Source of the DNA: Globisporangium splendens
Lineage: Eukaryota > Oomycota > Peronosporomycetes > Pythiales > Pythiaceae
Assembly: GCA_006386115.1 (NCBI GenBank)
Contig: VFIW01000038.1
Coordinates: forward strand, 186,001-250,000
Length of the DNA: 64,000 nucleotides
Direction: 5' to 3'
The notes below the pieces were generated by a model, which made no database searches, had not been told where the DNA came from, and saw only the letters and a program-made list of their open reading frames with translations. Shown piece after piece: positions 43,014 to 53,330 of this stretch (positions within the stretch are counted from its first letter, which is position 1; every line of letters starts with the position of its first letter). The translations under genes and the position numbers were made by a program.

Positions 43014-46000
43014 GATGGCGCTTGCGGTCGCTTGCTTACTTGATGCGGAGACGGCGGATTCGGGACTGCGGTGAGGCGAGAGAGGGACGGCGATGGAAAG
43101 GTGGCGCCATGATGAATTGATTGTACCCAGATAAACATTCTGCAGACTACTCTCTCTGTAGTCAATGCGTTGGTTTTGCAGATTGTAACAGGAACACAAC
43201 ACTTTGTAGAAAAGCAATTGAGGGGGATTGGTTGTCTTATGATAGAAGAGTGAAACTAAACTGGAAGCTCTACTAGGTTATCAAGGGTGGAGGGATGAAT
43301 ATAGAGGGAGCAGTCTGCGCTCAACTGCGACAAAAAAAGCGCGGAAAAAAACGTTTTGCAGACGAAGAAGAGGGTATCCTTCTGGCGAGTTGGTGTTCAA
43401 AAGTGGGTGGAAACAACCCCATAAATTGCATATCTGATGTGATATGTGAATAACTTCAAATGCATCTGAGCAGAAGAACATTCCTTGAATTCGCATATTC
43501 CTTTATTGCCGCATTTATGGGGAGTATGCGGATACAGAGGAGAGCTGGCTTTCTTTTTGGGTGCGGATGGGGGTACGCACGAAGAGAGGAGAGACAGACA
43601 GGCAATTGCGTGTTGTTTCGCTCGAAATTCTGCCTCCAGTGCGACAATATCAACAGCAATGTTGTCGTTGCTGGCAAGACTCTCCACAGCAACACTGTTG
43701 CCATTGCCAACATCAGCGACAGCAATGACATTGCTGCTGGATGGAGACTTCTTGCATTCGAGTGAACAGCAATGGAAACAAGCTTGCACGGCTCGAACGG
43801 CATGCTTCTGCAGTGCTATCCGTTGGTGGTACTGATTGATACTGGACGGCACAGCTTTGCCTGCTTCTACATGCTGCAGAGAGCCCGTCTCACCGTTGCC
43901 ACGCTACAAAGACTGTCAGTTCATTCAACAGCAGAGGAGTGGCGTTTACCCACATGGCTGGCTATGCATGTAAAGGAGCAGTGTGCCAACCATTTGGTGC
44001 TTGGGATCAACAATCTGAATTGCATGGTACTCGCATGCGCCAACATTATGTTGTTCGCCTCGTCCAGTAGCATGTGCGTCATTTCGGTACTTGTCCATAA
44101 CACTTTGTCAAAAGAGAGCTCTTCAAATGAGCCATCGCATAGCCTCCTGAGCTGCGCACGTGAGGAGTGACTACGAGTGTCCAGGACTCTCGTGATGAGA
44201 GCGTTGCCTCTCTCCCTCTCTCTTGGTCATATACAAAAAACATCGACGATCCCAACGATCATTTGGCACAGTGCTATCCTCTAGCGGGTTGCAAAAACAC
44301 AATTGGTACCATTTTTTAATCGCGTCGAACTGCAGTAATTGAAACCTTGCAAGGCTGCTGAAGATCACAGTTGCGTGGATGGCAAACAGTGTGCTGGCAG
44401 TTATTGTTTAGTGTGGGTTATGCCCTCGATGGCGCCAACGAGTTGCTGGAAGCACGCTGCATATCGAGACGAACGAGGTTCTGCATCCGCCAAGAAAAAG
44501 GTCTACGGTCTACAACCTGCAAAGGGTCTTCAAGATTGGTCGATTCAGGGTCAGCATCAACTTTTTTGATCCTGACCCGATCAGACCTATACCTCACACC
44601 TGACCGAACATTGACCTGTGCGAGTCTTGCCATCTTGTTAAGACATCGCCATTCAGCTGATGTCTCTTCCTGCAACTCTGTATAATCAAAAGCAGTTGCG
44701 CTGACTGCCCGAGCCCAGCCCAAGGATAACCCTGCTTTCCCGATCATCGACTCCACTTCCAGCCTTGCCACTCCTACAATACCTCGTTCGAGCAAGAAAA
44801 TGGTTGCAGCCAAGCTCGATTTGCATCCAAGAATCAGCCTGATGACTGACTGACGAAGCCCGCTGAGTGCGGTCTTTGCGAGACAATTGCGTGATTGATG
44901 GAAGAGTATGAAGTGGTTCATTGCCGCCACTTGGTGCTGTTGGTTGTTGGATGCCGATTTCTGCTATTGCAGTCCTTCCTAGGATACGTCTGCATTTCAT
45001 TCTGGTGGTTCTCTGATTGGATACTGGATATGGTTGCTTTCTTTGACGTTCCCAAACACATCGACTTGAATGCTCAAACTACTGAAGTCGCACTGGTTGC
45101 ATTCCGAGCTCGAACTTGCAGCCCCACAATGCCTCGTATGGAGGATGTTGAGCGCGCGCCATACAAGGTTGAGCTGATTGTCGACAGCGCATTCTTGCGT
45201 GTGGTTCCTTTACCGAACAACCTCGTGATGGCATCTCCCATTTCTTATGTGCTTCTTCAACACCAGGTGGCGGGTGATACGTATCTTGTTGCAGCGTGTT
45301 TCCTTCCTGTCGTCTATTGCTTTGTTTCTTTTTATTGCTCTTCTAGTCTGCCATTTATTATTCTGGTGGTTCTTCCCTGGTCCCACGTGATCACACAGTC
45401 ATTTCTTACGACGGAAAGTCAGCATTCATCCAGTCGTCTTGGGTCAAACAATTAGCACAATCACACGGGCACCTTTCCGCGTTTGCGTGTCAAACTTCAA
45501 GGTTCATCCACCGAACCGACAATAGAAAGCCCGATCGCTTGATCGCACGGATCCCGCTACGAAACCAACTGGTGCCGTCCATACACGACGCAAGAGGAGC
45601 TCTTCAAGCATCTACACATATCTCCACATCCTGGGTTGTATTTTGCAATCTGTGTCATGCCTCTAGAGTCCTGGACATGAACATATATCAGCTCAACTCT
45701 CTTGTTCCATCTTACACTTGCACATGGTGCTGTTGAGAGGCGCAAATAAGCGGTGGAGAATGATAATGCGAGGCAATAGAATGGGTTTGGGTTCGGTGTC
45801 GTGCACACAACGCAGATCGGCAATCCAACTGTCCTCCGTGCGTATCTCTTTCTTACTATAACAACGAATTGACTACAGCGCATTGCCATGCTGCGGGCAC
45901 AAAGGATCGCGCTAATTCGATGTGTCTGCAATTTGCGGTGGTGTCACGGCGATTCAGAGCAACGTACCCATGTTCTAATAAAACCCTCTTACAAAGACAA

Positions 46001-46298
46001 AACAGTCTATACATCTGCTGATTGTATAAAACAAATACAGAAATATACCATTGATGTGGATTATCCCACCAAGAAACCCTTCATATGCAATACTCCAGGC
46101 CTTTCTTCGATGCGGTTAGTAGCCAGCACGATTTTAGCGAATCACAGCTTCGCCGCACCGAATCAGATGGCATCGAGGAAGCGGCACTTCAGTCAGCTGG
46201 AAGGATGCGTGCGGACACAATCAATGATGCCTCGCCCTTTACACATAGGAAAAGGATGCGGAATGATATGACGCCAAGCTTTTCTGGTCGACTCGGAT
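43014..46298. other. Long intergenic region, no intact gene supported
   Basis: About 3.3 kb with only weak ORFs (for example 44895-45455 plus strand). At 43654-43736 three short palindromes occur in a row. Otherwise nothing recognisable. Confidence 0.4.
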
Positions 46299-46315
46299 GC
46301 TCATTCGCGCATTTG
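46299..46315 (+). promoter_or_regulatory. Oomycete initiator-like element
   Basis: GCTCATTCGCGCATTTG matches GCTCATTYYNCAWTTT with one extra base in the spacer, 51 nt upstream of the ATG at 46367. Confidence 0.5.
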
Positions 46316-46366
46316 CCGCCTTCTACGCAGCTCAACCGCTTCACCAGTCACTCCTTAAAGCCCAAG

Positions 46367-46978
46367 ATGCACTGCTCGACGGTCCTCGCTGCGCTTGTGG
46401 CGCTCAGCGCGTCGTCGCTCACGCAAGTCGACGCGTACGGCAAGTACATCAAGCTGCTGCCGAACGGCGGCGACATCCCGGACAACACCAACATCGGCCA
46501 CTTGAACGCCGCCGGCACGGCAGGCGTGAGCGTGTTCGGCAAGGCGTTCAAGGCTGCCGGCAACGCGTGGAACACGGCGCTGTGCCAAGCCGATTCGGAC
46601 GGCGATGGCTTCACGAACGGCCAGGAGATGGGCGACCCGTGCTGCACATGGACGCCCACGTCCACCGCGTCGCTCGTCACTGAAGGGCTCAGTGACCCGA
46701 ACGACGCGTCCAAGAAGCCGAGCAACGCTGCGCTCATCGCCGGCTGCAGCGCGTCCGGCTCCTCCAAGACCACCACGAGCGGCAGCAAGGAAACCATCAA
46801 CGACGTGCTCGCTCCGGTGTCCGCAACCTCGGCCCCCGCCGCCGCGGGCACTCCCACGGACGACGATGAAGATGATTCCTCCGAGAGTGCGGTCACGACG
46901 GCAGCGAGCGGTGCCGCAGCTGTGTCGGCCGCCAGTGCCGTCATCGTCGGCGCCGTTGCCGCGTTCTTTGCTATGTAA
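46367..46978 (+). CDS. Temptin-like domain, GPI-anchor-type secreted protein
   Basis: ATG 46367 begins MHCSTVLAALVALSASSLTQ, a signal peptide ending near VDA-Y. The domain then reads YGKYIKLLPNGGDIPDN, GHLNAAGTAGVSVFGKAFKA, WNTALCQADSDGDGFTNGQE and MGDPCCTW, the temptin Cys/Cys and EF-hand-like Ca2+-loop pattern (DSDGDGFTNGQE). A Ser/Thr/acidic linker and a hydrophobic, Ala/Val-rich tail ending FFAM suggest a GPI anchor. The 203-residue protein is intact. Temptin domains occur in secreted proteins of molluscs, fungi and oomycetes; the role here is unknown. An in-frame extension to 46085 would mask the signal peptide. Confidence 0.85.
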   Translation: MHCSTVLAALVALSASSLTQVDAYGKYIKLLPNGGDIPDNTNIGHLNAAGTAGVSVFGKAFKAAGNAWNTALCQADSDGDGFTNGQEMGDPCCTWTPTSTASLVTEGLSDPNDASKKPSNAALIAGCSASGSSKTTTSGSKETINDVLAPVSATSAPAAAGTPTDDDEDDSSESAVTTAASGAAAVSAASAVIVGAVAAFFAM

Positions 46979-47347
46979 GGCACTTTGATGAAGGAGGAAG
47001 TCGTCGTAGAATTTTGTAATAAAACCCCAGCAGGTCTTTGTATGTCAGAACAACAACTTTGTAGTCTAAAGGAATGAAATGAACATGAGTCTTGTCAGCG
47101 CCATTGCCCTCGAACTTTGGTTCATGATACAGCTCAAAGCATATACTTGTATTTTTTTCATCTTCCTGGCTTTTTGTATGGTGGTAGAGATCGAGAGGTA
47201 CGCTGGGGTAATGGGCAATACGCGTGCTTCTTTTTCTTTCTTCTTTCTTCTTCGTTGTCGTCTTCCTCTCCAAATAACCAAATAAACAATATCGTGACGG
47301 TCTATGGCGAGTGGGCTTTGTTCCTTGTTTCTTCATCTTGTCTCTTG

Positions 47348-48033
47348 TTACTTCGGACCAGGAATGGCCCACACGACGATGAGGATCACGATGAGCAGCG
47401 CGATGATGCCGTAGAGTTTGCACACCTATTAGATCAAGTTGACGACAATCAAGATCACGATGAGCACCGCGATGATAGCGTACAACTTGCACACCTGCCA
47501 AGGGCGACCATACAACAACATATCGGAACATCCAAGCACCACGGGAATATCATCCGCATGAATACGAGCTACGCGTCCTACACCACTGAAAAAAAAGAGA
47601 AGCTTTTACGCAAAGGCGTACCTGCTTCTTCTTGGCGTTCACATCACGCGCTTTCTCCTCCTGTCGCGCGATATCTTGCTGCGCGCGATCCATTCGCTGC
47701 ATTTCCACCACATTATACACACAAAGCACACCTTATATAAGCCCACACATCCTGCTTCAAAGCCACATACTGCACACAAACACATACCGAGTCGATGTCG
47801 TCGATCATCTCATTCTGCTCGAGCACCTCGCCATTGATCGCGTGCGCGTGCTGCTTGAGACCCTTGACGCCAACGTGAATGTTGTCGAGCAGCACGTCCT
47901 GGCGCGCCAGGTCTTCCTCGCGGCGGCGCTCGAGCTGCTGCGTCGACATGGCGGTGTAGTCGGCCGAGCCGCTCTCCAGGTCGTCGCTCAGACTGTCGTT
48001 CTTGTACATCGGGTGGTTCGAGCGACCGGCCAT
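47348..48033 (-). CDS. Qc-type SNARE with two tandem alternative terminal (membrane anchor) exons
   Basis: Exon 1 48033-47788 (82 codons, from MAGRSNHPMYKNDS) and exon 2 47696-47622 (25 codons) give a SNARE coiled coil: ERRREEDLARQDVLLDNIHV, EVLEQNEMIDDIDS with the central Gln, and RMDRAQQDIARQEEKARDV. Two last exons follow in tandem. Exon 3a, 47494-47429, encodes VCKLYAIIAVLIVILIVVNL-I then TAA. Exon 3b, 47425-47348, encodes VCKLYGIIALLIVILIVVWA then IPGPK and TAA. Each starts in phase directly after an AG (TTGGCAG and CTAATAG). So splicing of exon 2 to 3a or 3b would make proteins of 128 or 132 residues with different lumenal ends. Syntaxin-8-like or related Qc SNAREs act in endosomal and vacuolar fusion; the exact clade is not certain. 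Confidence 0.85.
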
Positions 48034-49252
48034 CGCGCTTGTCTTGTTATAATGCTCTTGTCGTGGGTATATGGAGGGCGCCTCAGAGACTGGAGGAACG
48101 TAGCGGAAGTGCTTGCTTCAGGAGCTTCACGAGTGCGTTTTCCTCTTTATTGACTGCTGTTGTGTTGTCTATTGCCACACGCACGCACTGCCTTCTTTCC
48201 CCGTCGCTCGCTTTCTTTTCCAGAATGTGGGCTGTGATTGGCTGAAATGAAGGTTTTGTTCTTCGTGAGACCTAGACCTATAGAGGCAGCATCGAGTGAA
48301 AAGTGTATGCTTGGAGCAAGGTTTATGTGAATGCAGAGGAAGATTCTTCCGAATATTACTATGGAAAAGGAGATGTAGGATAGATGGGAACGAACTAAAG
48401 TATGCAGGTGGAGAGGTTGCGAGGTGTCACATGGACTGCGTTGGACTTTGAAGAGCTCACATGGAGGATTTTTACCAAGAGAAACAAGCGATCAGCGTCA
48501 TCTACTTTGTGAACCCAAGTCAGCCTGCACGCCAGCATTTTTGCCATCATTCTTCACGTTATGTATGCCAGAGTTCGCCTCATGCCTAGCACGAAAAGAT
48601 AGATGCTGCAACTGATGCAATGCAACATCGTTACAATAAACACTGTACCTTCAGGTTTACGAAAAGACGTCGTCTGCTCAATAGTCCATGCATGCTGTGA
48701 ATTCAACAGACAAGACGATCGAGGTCAAAGCCTCTCGCCTAGTTGCGTTATTGAGAATGCCAGGAGCAGACTCGAGGATAAATGTCATTGCCGAAGGAAC
48801 TCGAAGCAAACTCTATGCCTCGGATAATAAGTGACACAACTATACCTTCAATAAATGCATATACAACTCGAGTTGCTTCGAGTTCTTGACACTAGAAGAG
48901 GTTGTCTTTCGTCGCTGTTGCAGCTGGTGCCAAATGTGCTGTCTGAAAAGGTGTGCACAACCGAAGCACCATCACTCTTCACTTCATGTCTTCTGATTCG
49001 CTGTTTTATTGAAATGAATGGCCAATTAAGGTCGTCAATCGAGTTCTGCATAGTTATGACTGGCTGAAATCGGTAGTCCACTGTGATTGGGACCGCTCCT
49101 AGCCAACCACTGTGCGAGATCTGCTGGTTGGCAAGCAACCTGCGAGCGCGAAGAGCTGCTCTCAGCGCCAGCAGCAAGGAGAACGCAAGCGCGCACACGT
49201 GAGCGCAGCAACGTCCTCTCCCCTAAAGCAACACACCTACACAGCAGCAGCA
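48034..49252. promoter_or_regulatory. Divergent promoter region of the SNARE and RRS1 genes
   Basis: No gene supported. ATTGGCTGAAAT occurs at 48237-48248 and ACTGGCTGAAAT at 49059-49070, about 200 bp from the SNARE and RRS1 start codons respectively. Confidence 0.45.
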
Positions 49253-50321
49253 ATGGCGGTGAAGGCGTCGGAGATCGCGCCAGCGGCGTACGCGACGGAC
49301 AAGACGAGCGAGGTGAAGAAGGAGGACGACCTGACGTACGACCTCGGCAACCTGGCGGCGTTTGACACGCATCCGTTCACGTACAAGAACGAGAAGGAGC
49401 TGGCGCTGCATGCGCGTGAGAATGTGCAGTTGCTGATCAACCAGATCTTCGATCTGCCGCGTGAGATGTCGGACATGGGTCCGCTGGCAAAGCTGCCAGA
49501 GCCGACACTCACGATCCCACGTGAAAAGCCGCTGCCAAAGCCAAAGGTCGAGACCAAGTGGGAGAAGTTCGCCAAGGAGAAGGGGATCAGCAAGCGAAAG
49601 AAGAGCCGTATGGCGTTTGACGAGGAGAAGGAAGAGTGGGCGCCATCGTGGGGCTACAAGCGTGCGGGTGATGACCTGAAGGACTGGGCCGTCGAGATGA
49701 AGGAGGGCGACATGGAAGACCCATGGACCAAGCGCAAGCAGGAGAAGCGCGCGCGCGTCGAAAAGAACCTCAAGGCACAGGCCAACAATCTGAAGCACGG
49801 ACGCGGCAAGCAGCCAGCGAGCAGCTTGCGTGCGCCGGCAGGTATCCCGGTCGAATTGATGAACACAGACGATGTCAAGACCAAGCAGCGCGGCAAGGAA
49901 GGCGTGTCCAAGACGCTCGAGAAGGTGCAATTCTCGACTGCTTCCATGGGCAAGTTCGACAAGATGCGCGAGGGCGAAAAGGAGCGCAAGCAGACGGGCA
50001 AGCGCAACAAATTCTTGTCGGTGACGGGAGCTGAGCAGACCGAGAAGGAGCGCAGCATGAACGTGCTCAAACACGTGCTCGGTCGTGAGGAGAACGCAGG
50101 CAAGTCCAAGGGCAAGGCCAACGACGACGACGACGAACAAGTCGGCGGCAAGCGCAAGAAGGTGTGTGATTTCTATGTTATAGGCGAAATTTGTATTCGG
50201 AAATCGTGTGGCTAATGTTGTTTATATGTTTGTTTGTTGTGGCAATTTGCAGCGCGGAGGTCCAAAGCTGAAGAACATCACCAAGGGTCACACAAAGAAG
50301 GCGCGAAGCGGTCGCAAGTAG
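49253..50321 (+). CDS. RRS1: Ribosome biogenesis regulatory protein RRS1
   Basis: Exons 49253-50161 and 50253-50321 join in phase (donor GTGTGT, acceptor TTTGCAG) to give 325 residues. Signature segments are LTYDLGNLAAFD, ENVQLLINQIFDLP, LPEPTLTIPREKPLPKPK, TKWEKFAKEKGISKRKKSRM and EEWAPSWGYKRA, all typical of RRS1, then a basic Lys/Arg-rich tail ending KARSGRK. RRS1 acts with RPF2 to bring 5S RNP into pre-60S particles in the nucleolus. The ATG is the first in frame and lies after a short 5' leader. Confidence 0.92.
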
Positions 50322-50718
50322 AGAGGCTGACACTACTTTATACACTTTCGAACACAGTGACGAAGGAGGACGGCAGGGAAGTACAAAAAGCACAATAGGG
50401 GTTCTTCCTCATATGTGTTTTTGTTTGCTTTCCTAGTCATGATGATAGAGCACACACACACACACACAGAGCAGTAATATGTTGTATATGGATTTGAATT
50501 TTCCTTTTTCGTTTTGCTTCAGGTGACAATGATGCTGCAGTCGCATCTGGAAATAATGAGGCTGTGTACTTTGAGAAAGGTGAACGCCAGAAGAATTTAT
50601 ACAGTGGCCTCGCTGGAGAGTGCGTAAAGCGCTTGCATCTGCCGTCTCAGTTGAGCTGCTGGCTTCAGCTGGAGATCTTGTTATTTATCCGCATGATCCA
50701 CAGCCCACTGCACGTGTT
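50322..50718. other. Spacer with AC microsatellite
   Basis: 3' flanks of convergent RRS1 and the SelK-like gene. An (AC)n tract runs at about 50451-50467. Confidence 0.5.
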
Positions 50719-51281
50719 TCACACACACACAACAGTCAAGTCATTACAACACCCCATAAAATAAAGCTCAACATACATAAACGAGGCATTTTCCACAAAC
50801 GTACTGGGCTGTGTGATCGGTCCGCGGTGGCTGATGCGGCCCATGGGACGTCTTGGTCCGTTGCCGCCTGTGTTGCCAGATCCGCCATTGTTGTTGCTGC
50901 CGTTCGCATTGCGCGCATTCCCCGATGCGCGGATCGCTGCTGGGTCCTGTTATACAAACACACACACACACACGCATATACACAAGCACAGACTATAAGT
51001 GCATGCTAAAGCCAGGTTAATCAAGCTGAACGGCATCAAGGGGAGGTGAAGAAATACGAACCGAAAAGATAGACGATGCGCTGTGGGCAGTACAAACAAA
51101 AGGCAAACACAAACACGTCAGTTTCTGTTCAAAAAGCGCCATATTTAAGCAACAATGAGAGCGACAGAAGCGCGCACAAGAGTCCGATGAAGTTGACAAT
51201 CCCCCAGAACACGTCCGAGACGATGGACACGCGCCAGATCGAGCGCTTCTGCACCACGTCGCCGCCCGAAATGTATGCCAT
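50719..51281 (-). CDS. Selenoprotein K-like ER membrane protein
   Basis: Proposed exons 51281-51178, a 19-nt exon 51080-51062, and 50946 to about 50719. Start MAYISGGDVVQKRSIWRVSI then VSDVFWGIVNFIGLF, the SelK/SelS-type N-terminus with a single membrane helix, followed by ASSIFSDPAAIRASG and a Gly/Asn-rich basic segment NGPRRPMGRISHRGP, as in SelK (PPRRMGRINHL). SelK sits in the ER membrane and partners with DHHC palmitoyl-transferases and ER-associated degradation factors. Exon joints are in phase only with the 19-nt exon. The C-terminus after RGPITQPST is unclear: the frame ends at a TGA (50719-50721) without the usual Gly-Sec-Gly context, and I could not find a convincing SECIS element. 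It may be a non-Sec form or have a further exon. Confidence 0.65.
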
Positions 51282-51567
51282 GCTGGCGCTTTCTTGTATG
51301 ACTCTTCGAAATGTGCAGAGCAGCGAAAAGAGAGCCGTCGGTACCATTTTTGTACCGGTATTTGCACCAGTATCAGTTGTACCACAGATACTGTGGATGC
51401 ATCAGTATGTACTGATCAAAATACTGGATCAATATCGACACCATTACCGGTATCAGTATCCGATGTATGGGTAGAATAGCCGGTACACTACCGGTATCGG
51501 GTGTCATTGTCATGCGAGTGGTTCCAAAGAGCTCAGACAACCAAACAGAGGAACGAACGCAGGGATC
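51282..51567. promoter_or_regulatory. Divergent promoter region with CCGGTAT repeats
   Basis: Between the SelK-like and bL27m genes. From about 51338 to 51510 motifs such as TACCGGTAT, CAGTATC, GATACTG and TACTGATC recur many times in both orientations, giving a degenerate palindromic tract. Confidence 0.5.
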
Positions 51568-52111
51568 ATGGCGATGGCGATGGGATTGGCGCGCGTCTTC
51601 GGATGCTCCGTGGCGTCGACCGCGGGCCGCCGCGTCGTGGGCGTTACGCGCGTGCCGGATATGATGACAACCTCCATGGGGAACGACTCGGTGTTCGCGC
51701 TCTCGAAGCGATTCGCGTCCAAGAAGGCTGGCGGTTCCACGAAGAACGGTCGCGACTCGGAGTCCAAGCGCCTCGGCGTCAAGAAGTTTGGCGGGTGCGT
51801 ATTGATCGCTGTACACTTGTATATGGCGCTTATGCACGACTCTTTGTATATGCGCGAAGTGTGCTGATGGACGCTGCGGCTGTTCTATTTGATCTGTTTG
51901 TAGCCAAAATGTGGTGGCGGGCAACATTATCATCCGCCAGCGCGGCACCAAGTACCACCCGGGCCGTGGCGTCGGCATCGGCAAGGACCACACGATCTTC
52001 GCGACGCGCGACGGGTTCGTGCGCTTCTGGTACAACGTGCCCAAGAAACGCCAGGAGGTGTCGGTCAAGGACACGCGCGAGCCGCTGCGCGTTGCCAAGA
52101 CGTCCGCATAA
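51568..52111 (+). CDS. Mitochondrial ribosomal protein bL27m
   Basis: Exons 51568-51794 and 51904-52111 (donor GTGCGT, acceptor TTTGTAG) give 144 residues. The N-terminus [20 protein letters not shown] and the following Arg-rich part form a mitochondrial targeting peptide. The core [40 protein letters not shown] and [20 protein letters not shown] is the universal bL27 signature; the N-terminal tail of bL27 reaches the peptidyl transferase centre of the large subunit. Confidence 0.95.
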
Positions 52112-53330
52112 GCAGGAGAACAGAAGAGGAACGAAAGCAAGCAAGCGGGAGAAGAGGGTGGAGATAATGAAGCAGTTAGAGACTTGGAGAAAAGTGTGGT
52201 GCTGCTGTGTGTGTGTTGTATATAATCTTTTTCCATGCCAATGTCAGAACCAGGTTTGGATTCCTGAATGAGCAAGTGACGTTCGCGCTTGGATGCAAGC
52301 GTCCTCGTGCCTAGCGGAGATGATAGCGTCACCTGCATTGCGCGGTGGATGCGACGCAAGCAACCTAAGGCGGCTCAGTCGCGCTGTTCGTTGTGTCGTC
52401 GCCGTAAGACTCCACGGCAACGGCATCGCCCAGAGCTTCTTCCGCGTTCGAGTAGCGAAACATGCAATTTACCGTCACAACCGCTTTTGGAGCAACAATG
52501 CAGGGCTGCCATGGAGCTGTTAGTGCTGATGTTGTGGTGAATGCGTGCGGTGCTAAATAGGATCAACTCCGTGGTGATCAACAACGATGCAGGCATTTTA
52601 CAGAGAAGGTCGAAGGCAGGTGGTGCACGAACGGTAACGAGATGAGATGAGAGCAGCAAGAATACGGATCTCATCAACGTTCTTTAACTCTGATTGCCTT
52701 AACTGGTGTCGGTCCTGACCGATGCCAAGCTGATGCGAACCAGAACGCAACGCTGCCAGATTTAAAGACGCTCTGGTTATGTGCTCCACATTTTGAAGAC
52801 TATTGCAGACACTTTTCACGTGTAGACGAATTCGCAGGATACCAGCAAGTAGCCATTCATTCGTTCCTTCTGGCGTATTCAAAATGGCATCACAAAGATC
52901 GTTAACGCAGGAATGTTTCACCTGCCTGTGGTTCCCCGTATAGAAATCGCGCTCGTCGTCGAGGTGTACGATACTAGCTGCAATCCATCGCTGATGGTGG
53001 ACAACACTGCACAAGTCCGAGCGATCTCTCTATACTTTTTCTTCTGTGCAGAGCCTTTCAGCTCCAGCGCCTCTTCTGAGCACTCGGAAAGCTGCCAGAT
53101 GCGCCAGCGAGTGGCTTCGAATGGCCCCCAAGAGACGCACTGCGAAAGGGACACATGCAGCATACCCCCTTGTCTTTGATGTGGAAGGAGGTGGCTGGTT
53201 CCCAGTGGACGTCTCTTCTCAATGGTTGTCAAAATTTTGGTTCTCGCCCGAGTGTGAGATTGCAAAGCGCAGATCACAATTCGAAAGATCCTCTGCTTCA
53301 GAGACGCCCCAAGCAAGAAGACCCATAATC
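52112..53330. other. Intergenic, no gene supported
   Basis: A minus-strand ORF at 52598-53014 is open for 138 codons but shows no family resemblance and no start or splice context I trust. Confidence 0.4.

Noticed and set aside
44895..45455. 186-codon plus-strand ORF with hydrophobic segments
   Set aside because: No family resemblance, no clear start context, hydrophobicity comes from T-rich sequence; not enough to call a gene.
50511..50700. Plus-strand exon after TTGCTTCAG
   Set aside because: All three frames look equally plausible and nothing links it to RRS1, which ends cleanly at 50321.
50719..50760. SECIS element for the SelK-like gene
   Set aside because: An ATGA...AA...GA arrangement can be found but the required helix does not pair.
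50451..50975. CRISPR-like or structured repeat array
   Set aside because: These are simple AC microsatellite tracts; no spaced direct repeats occur anywhere in the window.
52598..53014. 138-codon minus-strand ORF
   Set aside because: Coding-like length only; no motif, no upstream promoter or splice evidence.
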